Assembly: GCA_022567895.1 (NCBI GenBank)
Contig: JADFGC010000006.1
Location: forward strand, 1-34,766
Direction: 5' to 3'
DNA: 34,766 nt
DNA from: DRGT01 sp022567895
Lineage (GTDB): Archaea; Thermoproteota; Nitrososphaeria; Nitrososphaerales; Nitrosopumilaceae
The notes under the pieces are model-generated. The model saw only the letters and a program-made list of their open reading frames with translations, did not search any database and was not told the DNA's origin. Of this stretch, positions 1 to 8,467 are shown piece after piece; within the stretch, counting starts at the first letter, position 1; each line of letters begins with the position of its first letter. Made by a program: the position numbers and the translations under genes.

Positions 1-696
1 TTCAGAAAATTTTTCAATTTCATTTAATTTATTAGGATTACAAAAAATCTCAATTTCTGCCTGGTAAAACTCTCTTAATCTCAAAAGACTCTGTCTTGGC
101 GCAATCTCATTTCTGAAACTTTTTCCAATCTGTGCAATTCCCATAGGAAGCTTTCCACGCATTGTTTTGAAAAGTCTTGGAAAATCTACAAAAATTGATT
201 GACAGGTTTCTGGCCTGAGATATGCTGGTTCTCCATCAGGACCAATTCCAACTTTGAACATCATGTTAAATTTTGTAACATTATCAAACTCTCCTTGACA
301 GCTAGGACATTTCAAATTATTTTCAGAAATTGCTTTTTCAAAATCTTGCAACTCTGCACTTTCTGGAATCTCAATCTTTGTTGCTTCAGAAATTAACTTG
401 TCAGCTCTAAATGTTGATTTACATTTTTTACATTTGATTATTGGGTCTGCAAAGCTTGAAAGATGTCCAGATGCTTCAAAAACAGATTCTGACATTATTT
501 GAGAACCATCAATTTCTAACATGTTATCACGTCTTACAAGCTCTCTTCTCCATAATTCTAAGAATTTATTTTTAAAACCAACACCAGTTGGACCATACTC
601 CCAAAACCCAGCTTGTGCATCACCATAAACTTCACAACTTGGAAAGTAAAATCCTCTCTCTAATGCTAGTTTCATTACATTATCATAATTCATCAT
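1..696 (-). CDS. glyS: Glycyl-tRNA synthetase, N-terminal part (cut by window edge)
   Basis: Charges tRNA-Gly with glycine in the cytoplasm. 232 codons are visible from an ATG at 696; the reading frame is open through base 1, so the C-terminal part (rest of the catalytic core and anticodon-binding domain) lies outside the window. The N-terminus has the class II GlyRS block FYFPSCEVYGDAQAGFWEYG. A zinc-ribbon-like insertion follows, with CKKC and CPSC pairs, and then class II motif 2 around FRNEIAPRQ. This is the dimeric archaeal/eukaryotic type, not the bacterial alpha2beta2 type. The start is supported by a GGAG Shine-Dalgarno sequence at 705-708, 8 bases upstream. It follows nfo by 33 bases on the same strand and is probably co-transcribed with it. 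A second ATG is the very next codon (693). Confidence 0.96.
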   Translation of the reverse strand, partial: MMNYDNVMKLALERGFYFPSCEVYGDAQAGFWEYGPTGVGFKNKFLELWRRELVRRDNMLEIDGSQIMSESVFEASGHLSSFADPIIKCKKCKSTFRADKLISEATKIEIPESAELQDFEKAISENNLKCPSCQGEFDNVTKFNMMFKVGIGPDGEPAYLRPETCQSIFVDFPRLFKTMRGKLPMGIAQIGKSFRNEIAPRQSLLRLREFYQAEIEIFCNPNKLNEIEKFSE

Positions 697-704
697 AAAA
701 TTGA

Positions 705-708
705 CTCC
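705..708 (-). promoter_or_regulatory. Shine-Dalgarno for glyS
   Basis: GGAG on the minus strand, 8 bases before the ATG at 696. It fits the expected pattern in which an internal operon gene (after nfo) uses a ribosome binding site while first genes are leaderless. Confidence 0.6.
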
Positions 709-729
709 ACTAATGAAATAAATTCTTAA

Positions 730-1569
730 TTATGCAAGCTCCTTTGCTATTCTAATATTTTCAAAATCATCACGAATGTCATCAATTGGAGTTTCTAAAA
801 TAATTGGGATCTTCTTATTATTCATGAATTTTACCACCTCTCCCAAGCCTTCTTTTCCAATTCCTCCAAGCCCAATGTGATAATGCCTGTCTACCTGAGA
901 TCTCAATTTCCCTTTTGAGTCATTAAGATGTAAAATCTTTAGATACTCAAAACCTACTGCTTCATCAAATTTGTGTAATGTTTCTTTCACTGCTACTTTT
1001 GTTCTAAGATTATATCCTGCAGCAAAGGTGTGACAAGTATCAAAACAAATTCCAAATCGTTTTGCAGGTTTTAACTGAAAAAATATTTCTGCAAGTTGCT
1101 TAAAATCAGAACCAACAGAATTTTTCTGACCAGCTGTGTTTTCAAGTAAAATCATTACATCGTTTTTTACTTCTGCAGCTTTTTCCAATGCTTTTACAAG
1201 TCTCTTAATTCCATTTTCTTCACCTGTTCCCAAGTGGCTACCAAGATGGGTAACAAGATAGGGAATTCCCAACTGACCGCACCTTTCAACTTCTTTTTGA
1301 AATGTATCAACGGATTTTGAATATGCATCCGGGTTAGGAGTTGCAAGGTTTGGTAAGTATGGCATATGTGCTACTGTAGCAAATCTGTCAATTTTACTAT
1401 CATCAAGCTTTTTCTTGTAGGTTTTAACATCTGCATCATCAAGCTTCTTTGCATGCCAACTTCTAGGACTGCGTGTAAAAATTTGAAAAGCTGTACATTC
1501 TCTTTCTATTGCATTATCTACTGCCTTATCAATCGAACCAGAAATTGAAACATGACATCCGATCTGCAT
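730..1569 (-). CDS. nfo: Endonuclease IV (AP endonuclease)
   Basis: Cleaves DNA 5' to abasic sites in base excision repair, using a TIM barrel with three metal ions. At 279 residues it matches the usual length (about 280). The full set of metal ligands is visible: H68 (in HMPYLPN), H108 (THLGSH), E143 (LENTAG), D177 and H180 (FDTCH), H214 (LHLND), D227 and H229 (in VDRHYHIG) and E259 (LETP). The N-terminus IGCHVSISGS is the usual first strand. The start ATG at 1569 lies about 26 bases from the centre of an AT-rich box at 1591-1600, so the mRNA is probably leaderless. Divergent from priL; glyS follows 33 bases downstream. Identification is firm. Confidence 0.97.
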   Translation of the reverse strand: MQIGCHVSISGSIDKAVDNAIERECTAFQIFTRSPRSWHAKKLDDADVKTYKKKLDDSKIDRFATVAHMPYLPNLATPNPDAYSKSVDTFQKEVERCGQLGIPYLVTHLGSHLGTGEENGIKRLVKALEKAAEVKNDVMILLENTAGQKNSVGSDFKQLAEIFFQLKPAKRFGICFDTCHTFAAGYNLRTKVAVKETLHKFDEAVGFEYLKILHLNDSKGKLRSQVDRHYHIGLGGIGKEGLGEVVKFMNNKKIPIILETPIDDIRDDFENIRIAKELA

Positions 1570-1590
1570 TAATCAAGGCCTCAAGAAACA

Positions 1591-1600
1591 TAATTTAAAC
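1591..1600 (-). promoter_or_regulatory. Probable TATA box of nfo
   Basis: Minus-strand GTTTAAATTA, centred about 26 bases upstream of the nfo ATG. This is the archaeal TATA-to-start distance expected for a leaderless mRNA. Judged by eye only. Confidence 0.5.
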
Positions 1601-1656
1601 CAGCATATTACTTAGGTGCATTACTTTGCATTACAAAAAATTAATTTTTGAACCAA

Positions 1657-1667
1657 ATTTTTAAGTA
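1657..1667 (+). promoter_or_regulatory. Probable TATA box of priL
   Basis: AT-rich box ATTTTTAAGT-like, centred about 25 bases before the priL ATG at 1687. Transcription would start at or near the start codon. Confidence 0.45.
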
Positions 1668-1686
1668 AAGATTTGCATGAAAGGAC

Positions 1687-2715
1687 ATGATAAACCTAGG
1701 TCAAGATGAAATGGCCAAATATCCATTTTTGGCAGATGCAGGCCAATATCTCAAAGACAAAGGTTTCACCTTAGAACAATTTTCCTCAGATCCAGATTTG
1801 AAATTAATCATAGACAAAGCAATTCATAGAATTGAAACAGCTGCAGATGGAAAAATCTACAAATCTGATATCGTTAATGATGTTGCTACAAAAGATGCCT
1901 CCTTACCAAGAGAGGTTTTTTCGTTTCTCTTGGCAGTAGTTCTGCTTAAACTAAGTAGCACGCACTCTTTAATCAGAAGATTTGCATTAGCTGAAGCAAG
2001 AAGAGCAGAAAAATACTTGGAAAAAGATTTGGCAGATGTTTCCGAAAAGGAAGATTTAGCAACTCAAATTCTACGTGACCTTTTTTCTATGAATGTCGAA
2101 AAAAATAATGATTATTTTGTAATTCCAGCCTCTGATTATCTAAAACACTCTGTTAGTTTTCATGAACGAGAATGGAAACTTGTAAACAGAAGAGTTGAGA
2201 ATGGACGTGTTTTTTTAACATCACATGAAACAGTTAGGCTAGTAAGAAAAGAGCTAGGGAATTACATCAATTCAAAAATTCAAAATGCTTCAATTCCTTC
2301 AATGTCTGGTGCATTTAACGAAGAAATAAAACAACTAATTTCATTATCAAAAAAATTTTCTACAACTACAATTTCGTCTGGCGAATATCCTCCCTGTATT
2401 AAACATGCAATAGAGGAATTAGAAAAAGGTGAAAACTTAGCTCATTCTGGAAGATTCATGCTAGGAGCTTTTCTATTAACAAGAGGACAATCAGTTGAGC
2501 AAATAGCTCCTTTATTCAAAAATGCACCAGATTACAATGAAAAGGTTACTTTATACCAACTTAATCATCTTGCAGGCAGTTCTGGCAGTGGAACAAAATA
2601 CTCTTGTCCCTCCTGTGAAAAACTCCAAAGCCAAAGTCTTTGTTTTACGATTCCAGAATGTGATGGAATAATAAACCCGCTACAATTTGGAAAGAAAAAG
2701 ACAGTAAATGCATGA
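1687..2715 (+). CDS. priL: DNA primase large subunit PriL (Fe-S protein)
   Basis: Regulatory subunit of the archaeal/eukaryotic-type primase that makes RNA primers for replication. 342 residues. The C-terminal half shows the family's 4Fe-4S pattern: C237 in PPCIKHA, C310 in CPSC, C319 in SLCF and C325 in PEC. The blocks HSGRFMLGAFLL and YQLNHLAG lie between them. C307 is an additional cysteine next to C310. The ATG at 1687 fits a TATA box about 25 bases upstream; ATG 1711 (MAKYPF) is a possible shorter start. The gene overlaps priS by 8 bases, so the two primase subunits are translationally coupled. Confidence 0.95.
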   Translation: MINLGQDEMAKYPFLADAGQYLKDKGFTLEQFSSDPDLKLIIDKAIHRIETAADGKIYKSDIVNDVATKDASLPREVFSFLLAVVLLKLSSTHSLIRRFALAEARRAEKYLEKDLADVSEKEDLATQILRDLFSMNVEKNNDYFVIPASDYLKHSVSFHEREWKLVNRRVENGRVFLTSHETVRLVRKELGNYINSKIQNASIPSMSGAFNEEIKQLISLSKKFSTTTISSGEYPPCIKHAIEELEKGENLAHSGRFMLGAFLLTRGQSVEQIAPLFKNAPDYNEKVTLYQLNHLAGSSGSGTKYSCPSCEKLQSQSLCFTIPECDGIINPLQFGKKKTVNA

Positions 2716-3829
2716 AAAGGATTTAAAATTATTAGAAGAATCTTTCAAAAAATATTATTTTGATCATTTTGATCTAATTCACGTACCAGATAGACCATCA
2801 GAAAGAGAATTTGGATATCAACAATTCAATTCTGGAATGATAAGACATCTTGAAATAAAAAATGATAAAGAATTGCGTCTAATGCTAATGAACAATGTTC
2901 CTTCAGATGTTTACTGTTCAAACGCCTACTATTCATTTCCAAATCTTCCCATGGCAGAAAAAGATTGGAAAGAAGCCGATCTAATCTTTGATATTGACTC
3001 TAAAGATCTTAATCTTGATTGCAGAAAAGATCACACTTGTACAAAATGTCAATCATGTGAGAATGTATTTCAAACACAATCATCCTGTCCAAATTGTCAA
3101 TCTAAAAAACTTGAACACAAATCATTAACTTGTAAAAATTGTATTCAAGGAGCTAAAGAAGAAATAAAAAAATTATCTCATATTCTAGTTGATGACCTTG
3201 GTATTGAACAAAAAAACATCCAAGTATTTTTTTCTGGAAATGAAGGCTTTCATGTTTATGCTTTCAACACTCAATATCAAAAATCAGGTTCTAGAGAAAG
3301 ATCTGAACTAGTTGATTATCTGATGTTTCGTGGAACAATTCCAGAAACTTTCGGATTTAAGAAATTCAAACCTGATAAATCATATTTCTTAGACTTTGAT
3401 GAAAGTGGTTGGCGTGGACGATTTGCAAAGCACCTTTTTGGTACAAAATCAAAAAGATCAAAAATAATTACACAAGTTTTATCAAACGGCCATTCAACAT
3501 TTCAAAATAAACTAGAGAATGCAAGAAACCAAATTGGTGTCAAATTAGATCCAAATGTTACAATGGATATACACAGAATTTTCAGATTACCTGGATCCTT
3601 AAACAGTAAAAGTGGACTAACTAAACAAATATGCGATAACATTGATGAGTTTAACCCATTTTCTGATGCATGTTTTATTGATGATAAACAAATCGAGGTC
3701 ACAGCAAACTGTCCATTATCATTTGAATTAAAGAATAAAAAATATGGACCATTCAAAAATGAACATGTCGAAATTCCAAAATATGCAGCAATCTATATGA
3801 TTTGTAAAGGTTTAGCAACTTCTGCTTAG
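2708..3829 (+). CDS. priS: DNA primase small (catalytic) subunit PriS
   Basis: Polymerises RNA primers, as a partner of PriL. 373 residues. Catalytic acidic pair D95 and D97 (FDIDSKD). The nucleotide-binding motif SGNEGFH is at 176-182. The third motif, HRIFRLPGSLNSKSG, starts at 289. Between motif I and the SG..H motif lies a dense cysteine cluster (C105, C111, C114, C117, C127, C130, C142, C145). This is richer than the single zinc site I would expect from better-known archaeal PriS proteins. The ATG at 2708 lies inside the end of priL (8-base overlap). A short T-rich run after the stop could act as a terminator. Confidence 0.95.
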   Translation: MHEKDLKLLEESFKKYYFDHFDLIHVPDRPSEREFGYQQFNSGMIRHLEIKNDKELRLMLMNNVPSDVYCSNAYYSFPNLPMAEKDWKEADLIFDIDSKDLNLDCRKDHTCTKCQSCENVFQTQSSCPNCQSKKLEHKSLTCKNCIQGAKEEIKKLSHILVDDLGIEQKNIQVFFSGNEGFHVYAFNTQYQKSGSRERSELVDYLMFRGTIPETFGFKKFKPDKSYFLDFDESGWRGRFAKHLFGTKSKRSKIITQVLSNGHSTFQNKLENARNQIGVKLDPNVTMDIHRIFRLPGSLNSKSGLTKQICDNIDEFNPFSDACFIDDKQIEVTANCPLSFELKNKKYGPFKNEHVEIPKYAAIYMICKGLATSA

Positions 3830-3945
3830 AAATTTAACCATTAACAAACTTTATGAAAAAAATTCTCATAATAATTGATTTTTTGTCAAAATCACACCAA
3901 GCAAAAGAGCAGGTAAGACATTAATTAATGACAAAATAAGTCAGG
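3830..3945. other. Intergenic region before the UPF0182 gene
   Basis: 116 bases, very AT-rich. It contains a T-run near 3882-3888 that could terminate priS transcription. ATTAATTAA-like sequence around 3919-3928 sits about 22-25 bases from the TTG start at 3946 and could be its TATA element. No RNA gene or ORF was recognised. Confidence 0.35.
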
Positions 3946-6810
3946 TTGATTTTGTATAGCGCCCCTAATGAAAAAGTTACACCACCTACTGATACTGCTA
4001 AGTATATTCGAATAGGTATTGTTGCGGCCATAGGACTGATAATTTTTGCCATAGTTGGAAACCAAGGCGTAATTTTATCTATGAACTTTAGCGAATTTGG
4101 AGAAAAATTCACAAAACCGCTATTCTATGCAGTTATTTCTGCAGTAATTCTTCCTGTAATTGCCCTAGTAAGAGTCAACATTATCCGCAGATCCTCAATT
4201 TTCTGGTTTGGTGTTAAAACGGCAATCTCATTTCTTGGTAGTAGTGGTAGCAGAGAACCAATTACAAATAACATTAAACTTTTTCGTGATTACAAATTAA
4301 GTCCGCTACAATTTGTTATTTGGCAAATTACCAAAGTTCTGCTGTTTGGTGCATTCTTTGTAAACGTAATGTTTGGTTTTGCAGCAATGGAATTCATTGA
4401 TGGAAATACTCTTGGTATTGAAAATTTACCAATTTTGTTTTCATTACCGTTTGTTACCCCACCAATGGATTCTTCATATGCCATGGAAAATGTTATTCCA
4501 ATGGTTCCAGTATTAGTAATTCTAGTTCCTGCAATTCTTGCTGTAATAGGTCTTCGTCTTGTTTTGTATGTTGGTTTGCATACAATAATTAATGTTGCAA
4601 CATCATACATTCATGATTCATCAGAAGGAAAACCAAGATATCTAAACTATGTTTCATCAATTGAGGCAATAATTGGTATTGGAATTCTCTGGGTTGGATT
4701 GAACTTGTTCTTTACAGATGATATTGATTACAATACAAGATATGCTATTGCTGGAATTTTGGTAATTGGAGTTGTTACAATTGCTTTTTCATTCATTGAT
4801 CGAATTAGAGCTCGTGTTCTAACACACATGCTAAAACGAGATGTTTACATTAGAATTCTTACTATAATTGCAATAGCAATTGTTGTTGGAGGAATAATGT
4901 CAGTGAACGACAGCATTGCTGATGCAAGAAAAATTGAATATCTTGGACCATATACTGCGCAACAAATTGGAGTTAATAGATACTTGGGAGAATTAAATAA
5001 AATTATTGAAAATACTCATGATGTAAAACTACAATCAATCTCTCCGAACAATATACAAAGTTTTATCCAACAAAATAATGATGTATTAGATGTCATCAGA
5101 GTATGGGATTGGACGGCTGCATTTGCCAAACTAAAACCAGAAATTGGTTTGATTCCATATGTAGATTTTGAAGACAATGACATTCTCCGTTTCAATGATA
5201 GATTGTACTGGACTGCCTCAATGAAACCAATTTTACCAACCTCAGTTGCTGCGGGAGATAGATGGTACAATGAACATCTTGTCTACACACACGTACCTAC
5301 TGGATTTCTTACGTTAGAAGCAACTAATGGCCAAATTGTTGATAGCGGTGAATTCTTTGAACAAAGAGCCATCTATTATGGAGAAGGAGGTTTACTTGAA
5401 CAAACTTGGTCTGCTTATCCTATAAACAGAGGTGATGTAAGTGCTGAATTGGGTGGGGCATTTTATAATGGCGCAGGCGGATTAACTATAGCTCCACCAA
5501 TGAGTTGGATTTTTGAGCCAAACTTTTTGCTTTCATTTCCAACAGAACCAGTTCACATAATGCGTTACAAAGACATCACAGAAAGAATGCAAACACTTTA
5601 TCCTTACTTTTTGTATAATTTGTTTGGAAAAGAATTAGATTCTCTTCCAGTAACAGACGGAAAAAATACCTACTGGCTTATTCCACTTATTATTGGTTTT
5701 GATACCAGTGATGTACCTTGGTCTGTAGGAAATCCCTATCTTCGATTAGTTGGATATGGTTTGATTGATACCTATAATGGTGATATTAGGTTGCTAAAAG
5801 CTGGCGATGATTTCTTTACTGAAATGTTTGCTAGTCAATATGCTGAACAGATTGAACCAATGCCAGACTGGCTAAAAGAACAAGCCAGATATCCTGTCGA
5901 ATTATTTAATTGGAAAACTGAAATGTATAACATCTATCACGTCGATAATATAGAAACATTCATTCAAGCAAACGAATTCTATGAAATTCCTAGAGGCCTA
6001 GAGACATACTATATTGAAGCAAAACCACCAGGATTTGAACAAACAGAATTCATTGGTTTACTCTCTTTAGAATTAAGAGGATCTCAGGGTAGAAACTTGG
6101 CAGGCTTTATGATTGTAGAAAATGATTTGCCAAATCTTGGAAAAATGCAATTTTATGAAGTTCCATTAAACTCTACTACCAAGCTTATTGGTCCAACAGC
6201 TGTTCGTGAGGCACTTGATAGAGATCCAGACTTTGCACAATTAAAAACTCTATTAAGAAATCCTCGAATTGGTGATAACATTTTGTATCAAGTTGGTGAT
6301 CATGATACTTACTTTATTCCAGTTTATACTGCTGGAGCAGGAGGTGTTGTAGCTCAATTAGGAACCATTGCGGCAGTTGGTGCAGCATTTACTGGAGAAT
6401 ACTATGTTGGTCTTGGCGATACTCAGGAAGAAGCATTTGAAGCATATCTTCAAAAATTATCAGGAGTTGTTATAACAACACCTTCAACAAATGGAGAAGT
6501 AACTGAATTAGAAAGATCAGATAGAATAGATATTATCAAATCTATTTTCGAAAGTGAAGATATTAAAATTTTAGAACCTACCTCTATACAGGTTCCACTA
6601 TCTTTCAAAGAAAGTGAAATCTTCTTCTTTACAGATAAAGAACAAGCTGATACAGAAGAATTAGTATTAGAATTCATAGATGACTTTGTTAAACCTCGTA
6701 CAAACAAAGTCTATTTTTGGGAAGATGGTAATGTGCTCAACTTTGGAACAATTATTGTAAGAGATAATGTTCCAGAAGTACATTACATCTCAATTGAGGT
6801 TGGCAGATAG
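3946..6810 (+). CDS. UPF0182 family large membrane protein
   Basis: 954-residue protein of the UPF0182 family (Pfam PF03699), whose molecular function is not established. Seven likely membrane helices lie at about 20-40, 58-80, 124-148, 183-215, 237-257, 266-284 and 300-320. A soluble domain of some 630 residues follows, probably outside the cell. Family-like blocks include DITERMQTLYPYF, ARYPVELFN..MYNIYHV, LPNLGKMQFYEVP and GPTAVREALDRDP. The start is TTG at 3946: an ATG at 3928 runs into a stop within four codons, and no better in-frame start exists. The stop codon is immediately followed by the TTG of the amidotransferase gene, so both are on one transcript. It could be a channel, transporter or cell-envelope factor; I do not assign a function. 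Confidence 0.85.
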   Translation: MILYSAPNEKVTPPTDTAKYIRIGIVAAIGLIIFAIVGNQGVILSMNFSEFGEKFTKPLFYAVISAVILPVIALVRVNIIRRSSIFWFGVKTAISFLGSSGSREPITNNIKLFRDYKLSPLQFVIWQITKVLLFGAFFVNVMFGFAAMEFIDGNTLGIENLPILFSLPFVTPPMDSSYAMENVIPMVPVLVILVPAILAVIGLRLVLYVGLHTIINVATSYIHDSSEGKPRYLNYVSSIEAIIGIGILWVGLNLFFTDDIDYNTRYAIAGILVIGVVTIAFSFIDRIRARVLTHMLKRDVYIRILTIIAIAIVVGGIMSVNDSIADARKIEYLGPYTAQQIGVNRYLGELNKIIENTHDVKLQSISPNNIQSFIQQNNDVLDVIRVWDWTAAFAKLKPEIGLIPYVDFEDNDILRFNDRLYWTASMKPILPTSVAAGDRWYNEHLVYTHVPTGFLTLEATNGQIVDSGEFFEQRAIYYGEGGLLEQTWSAYPINRGDVSAELGGAFYNGAGGLTIAPPMSWIFEPNFLLSFPTEPVHIMRYKDITERMQTLYPYFLYNLFGKELDSLPVTDGKNTYWLIPLIIGFDTSDVPWSVGNPYLRLVGYGLIDTYNGDIRLLKAGDDFFTEMFASQYAEQIEPMPDWLKEQARYPVELFNWKTEMYNIYHVDNIETFIQANEFYEIPRGLETYYIEAKPPGFEQTEFIGLLSLELRGSQGRNLAGFMIVENDLPNLGKMQFYEVPLNSTTKLIGPTAVREALDRDPDFAQLKTLLRNPRIGDNILYQVGDHDTYFIPVYTAGAGGVVAQLGTIAAVGAAFTGEYYVGLGDTQEEAFEAYLQKLSGVVITTPSTNGEVTELERSDRIDIIKSIFESEDIKILEPTSIQVPLSFKESEIFFFTDKEQADTEELVLEFIDDFVKPRTNKVYFWEDGNVLNFGTIIVRDNVPEVHYISIEVGR

Positions 6811-7356
6811 TTGCTATTAGTTGTCGATAATGGTTCTGTATACACAAAACATCTAACTGATTTCCTTACAAATAAAATAAATTTTGAGGTACTTACACAC
6901 GATAATGTAAAACTTTCCAATTTGAACAATTATGATTCATTCATCTTATCTGGTAGACGAAAAAATGATCAATTAATGAATAGTATAAATTCAAAAATCA
7001 TTAAACATTCAATTCAGAAGAGAAAATCACTTTTAGGGATTTGCTATGGAGCAGAAATATTGAATCTTACATTGGGTGGAACAATAAAAAAATCTAATTC
7101 ACTTCACAAAGGCAACCAAGAAATAACAATTTCTCAAAAAAATGCTTTGTGTAATGACAAAATTGAGGCATTTGAGAGTCATAATTATGAGATTTCACGA
7201 TTGGCTGATTCATTAGATTGTATAGCTTTTTCAAATTCATGTAAAAACGAAATCATCAATATCAAAAATTCTAATATTTTTGGAATACAATTTCATCCCG
7301 AAATGACTACTGATGGTAAAACATTAATTGAAAAATTTTGCCTTCTTCAAAATTAA
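6811..7356 (+). CDS. Class I glutamine amidotransferase (GuaA-subunit/TrpG-like)
   Basis: 181 residues, a stand-alone class I GATase domain that would hydrolyse glutamine and pass ammonia to a partner. The nucleophile elbow GICYG has C78, and FHPE supplies H162 and E164, so the catalytic triad is complete. The N-terminus LLVVDNGS is the usual first strand, which supports the TTG start at 6811, directly after the TAG of the UPF0182 gene. The usual SGGP oxyanion-loop motif reads SGRRKN here (47-52), so it is not a standard GuaAa, PabA or TrpG. No synthetase partner lies next to it. Candidates are a GMP-synthase-type subunit or a specialised amidotransferase; the substrate is unknown. Confidence 0.8.
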   Translation: MLLVVDNGSVYTKHLTDFLTNKINFEVLTHDNVKLSNLNNYDSFILSGRRKNDQLMNSINSKIIKHSIQKRKSLLGICYGAEILNLTLGGTIKKSNSLHKGNQEITISQKNALCNDKIEAFESHNYEISRLADSLDCIAFSNSCKNEIINIKNSNIFGIQFHPEMTTDGKTLIEKFCLLQN

Positions 7357-7401
7357 TCACTAGTAAATAAGTTGAAATATAGTAAAAAATGATGAAACGA
7401 A

Positions 7402-7515
7402 TTGATTAACAAATTAGAAATAAAGGTAAACGAAAAGGGAGAGATCACTTCACCAAGTTATCCAGAACTAGTTTCGAAAATAAATGAAATTATCGAAATA
7501 CTAAATAACAAATAA
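7402..7515 (+). CDS. Possible 37-residue protein, unknown
   Basis: TTG-initiated ORF of 37 codons plus stop, beginning MINKLEIKVNEKGE and ending in a hydrophilic amphipathic stretch (ELVSKINEIIEILNNK). It lies alone between the amidotransferase and the zinc-ribbon gene. It has no cysteine pairs, membrane helix or recognisable domain. The composition is plausible for a real small protein, but the length is within chance expectation in AT-rich DNA. Confidence 0.35.
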   Translation: MINKLEIKVNEKGEITSPSYPELVSKINEIIEILNNK

Positions 7516-7584
7516 ACAAATCCTATCCAAAAAATATCAAATTATCTCACGTGACATAGTTTTGTGTCTATAGCCTTAGATTAG

Positions 7585-7594
7585 TGTTATATAG
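7585..7594 (+). promoter_or_regulatory. Probable TATA box of the 57-residue zinc-ribbon gene
   Basis: TGTTATATAG-type box centred about 26 bases before the ATG at 7616, consistent with a leaderless mRNA. Just upstream is a short inverted repeat (GACA...TGTC) near 7551-7567 of unknown meaning. Confidence 0.5.
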
Positions 7595-7615
7595 ATTGAG
7601 TATACTGTAACAATT

Positions 7616-7789
7616 ATGGATGCAAGATGTCCTGAATGTCAAAAAGTTGCAGTTCTTGATGAAGATATGAAATCTGTAAAGTGCCCTCACTGTAATTTTG
7701 AAACAGATTATGAAAATTATTTAGAAATTATGAAAGAAAAAGCAGTTAACATGGCTATAGATTACATTCCTGACAGGTCAGGATTATAA
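7616..7789 (+). CDS. Small zinc-ribbon protein (57 residues)
   Basis: Begins MDARCPECQKVAVL. Two CxxC knuckles, C5/C8 and C23/C26 (CPEC and CPHC), are typical of a TFIIB/RPB9-like or rubredoxin-like zinc ribbon. The C-terminal half is an acidic-to-basic helix (YENYLEIMKEKAVNMAID) that could bind a partner. A TATA-like box at 7585-7594 supports the ATG start. The stop is directly adjacent to the stop of another tiny zinc-ribbon gene on the opposite strand. Function unknown; a regulatory or RNA-polymerase/ribosome-associated role is only a guess. Confidence 0.75.
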   Translation: MDARCPECQKVAVLDEDMKSVKCPHCNFETDYENYLEIMKEKAVNMAIDYIPDRSGL

Positions 7790-7912
7790 TTACCAATAAC
7801 TTCCTTTATCTGAACAATCTAAATGTGAACCACACTTTGGACAAAACATGTGACAAGCTTGCAAGTTTATCATCTTATTTTCGCATTTTGGGCATTTAAT
7901 TTCTTCAGCCAC
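7790..7912 (-). CDS. Small zinc-ribbon protein (40 residues)
   Basis: GTG-initiated ORF at 7912, beginning MAEEIKCPKCENKM. Cysteines C7/C10 (CPKC), C20, C24/C27 (CPKC) and C33 give two zinc knuckles and two extra cysteines in 40 residues. This strongly non-random pattern is the main evidence that the gene is real. It meets the 57-residue zinc-ribbon gene tail to tail with no spacer, and its start is 74 bases from that of S6e on the other strand. Function unknown. Confidence 0.65.
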   Translation of the reverse strand: MAEEIKCPKCENKMINLQACHMFCPKCGSHLDCSDKGSYW

Positions 7913-7986
7913 AAATTTTCAATATTGTTTTAGTTTAAAAATAATGTCCAAACGTTAATTAGTAGTTCAGATTTTTTTGTGAATAC

Positions 7987-8436
7987 TTGACTAACTTCAA
8001 ATTAAACATTTCCGACAATAAAGGAAAATCCTTAACTAAAGAATTGAAAGATAATGAAGCTAATCCATTATTAGGATTACAAATTGGAAAAGAAGCCGAT
8101 GCAGCAATTGTCGGATTATCTGGTAAAATGAAAATAACAGGCGGTAGTGATAAATCTGGAGTTCCAATGAGATCTGATATTCATGGCAGTGCAAGAAAAT
8201 ACGTTTTATTAACTAAAGGTGTTGGATTGCAAGATGCTGAAAAAGGTCAACGAGTTCGAAAATTAACTCGTGGAAATACAATATCTGAAGAAATTTATCA
8301 AATAAATTGTAGATTTGATGGTATAATTCCTGCAGAAAAACCAGCCGAAGAAAAAACTGAATCACCTAAAGAAGAAAAAAAGAAAGCGAAAACTGATTCT
8401 CCTAAAAAAGCTCAAAAACAAGAGAAAAAAGAATAA
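7987..8436 (+). CDS. rps6e: Ribosomal protein S6e
   Basis: Small-subunit ribosomal protein found in archaea and eukaryotes. 149 residues. The body (about 1-115) contains the family block GVPMRSDIHGSARKYVLL followed by GQRVRKLTRGNTIS. The last 35 residues form a charged Lys/Glu/Pro tail (KPAEEKTESPKEEKKKAKT). The TTG start at 7987 gives MTNFKLNISD, aligning with the usual MATFKLVISD N-terminus. No Shine-Dalgarno is seen; AT-rich boxes 25-50 bases upstream suggest a short-leader or leaderless mRNA. It precedes aIF2-gamma and a PIN-domain gene, a grouping common in archaea. Confidence 0.95.
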   Translation: MTNFKLNISDNKGKSLTKELKDNEANPLLGLQIGKEADAAIVGLSGKMKITGGSDKSGVPMRSDIHGSARKYVLLTKGVGLQDAEKGQRVRKLTRGNTISEEIYQINCRFDGIIPAEKPAEEKTESPKEEKKKAKTDSPKKAQKQEKKE

Positions 8437-8467
8437 GTTAACATAACCCAAATCTAAATTTTGACCA

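Noticed and set aside
199..396. 65-codon plus-strand ORF
   Set aside because: Antisense to glyS, which has strong family motifs on the other strand.
4290..4610. 106-codon minus-strand ORF
   Set aside because: Antisense shadow within the UPF0182 gene.
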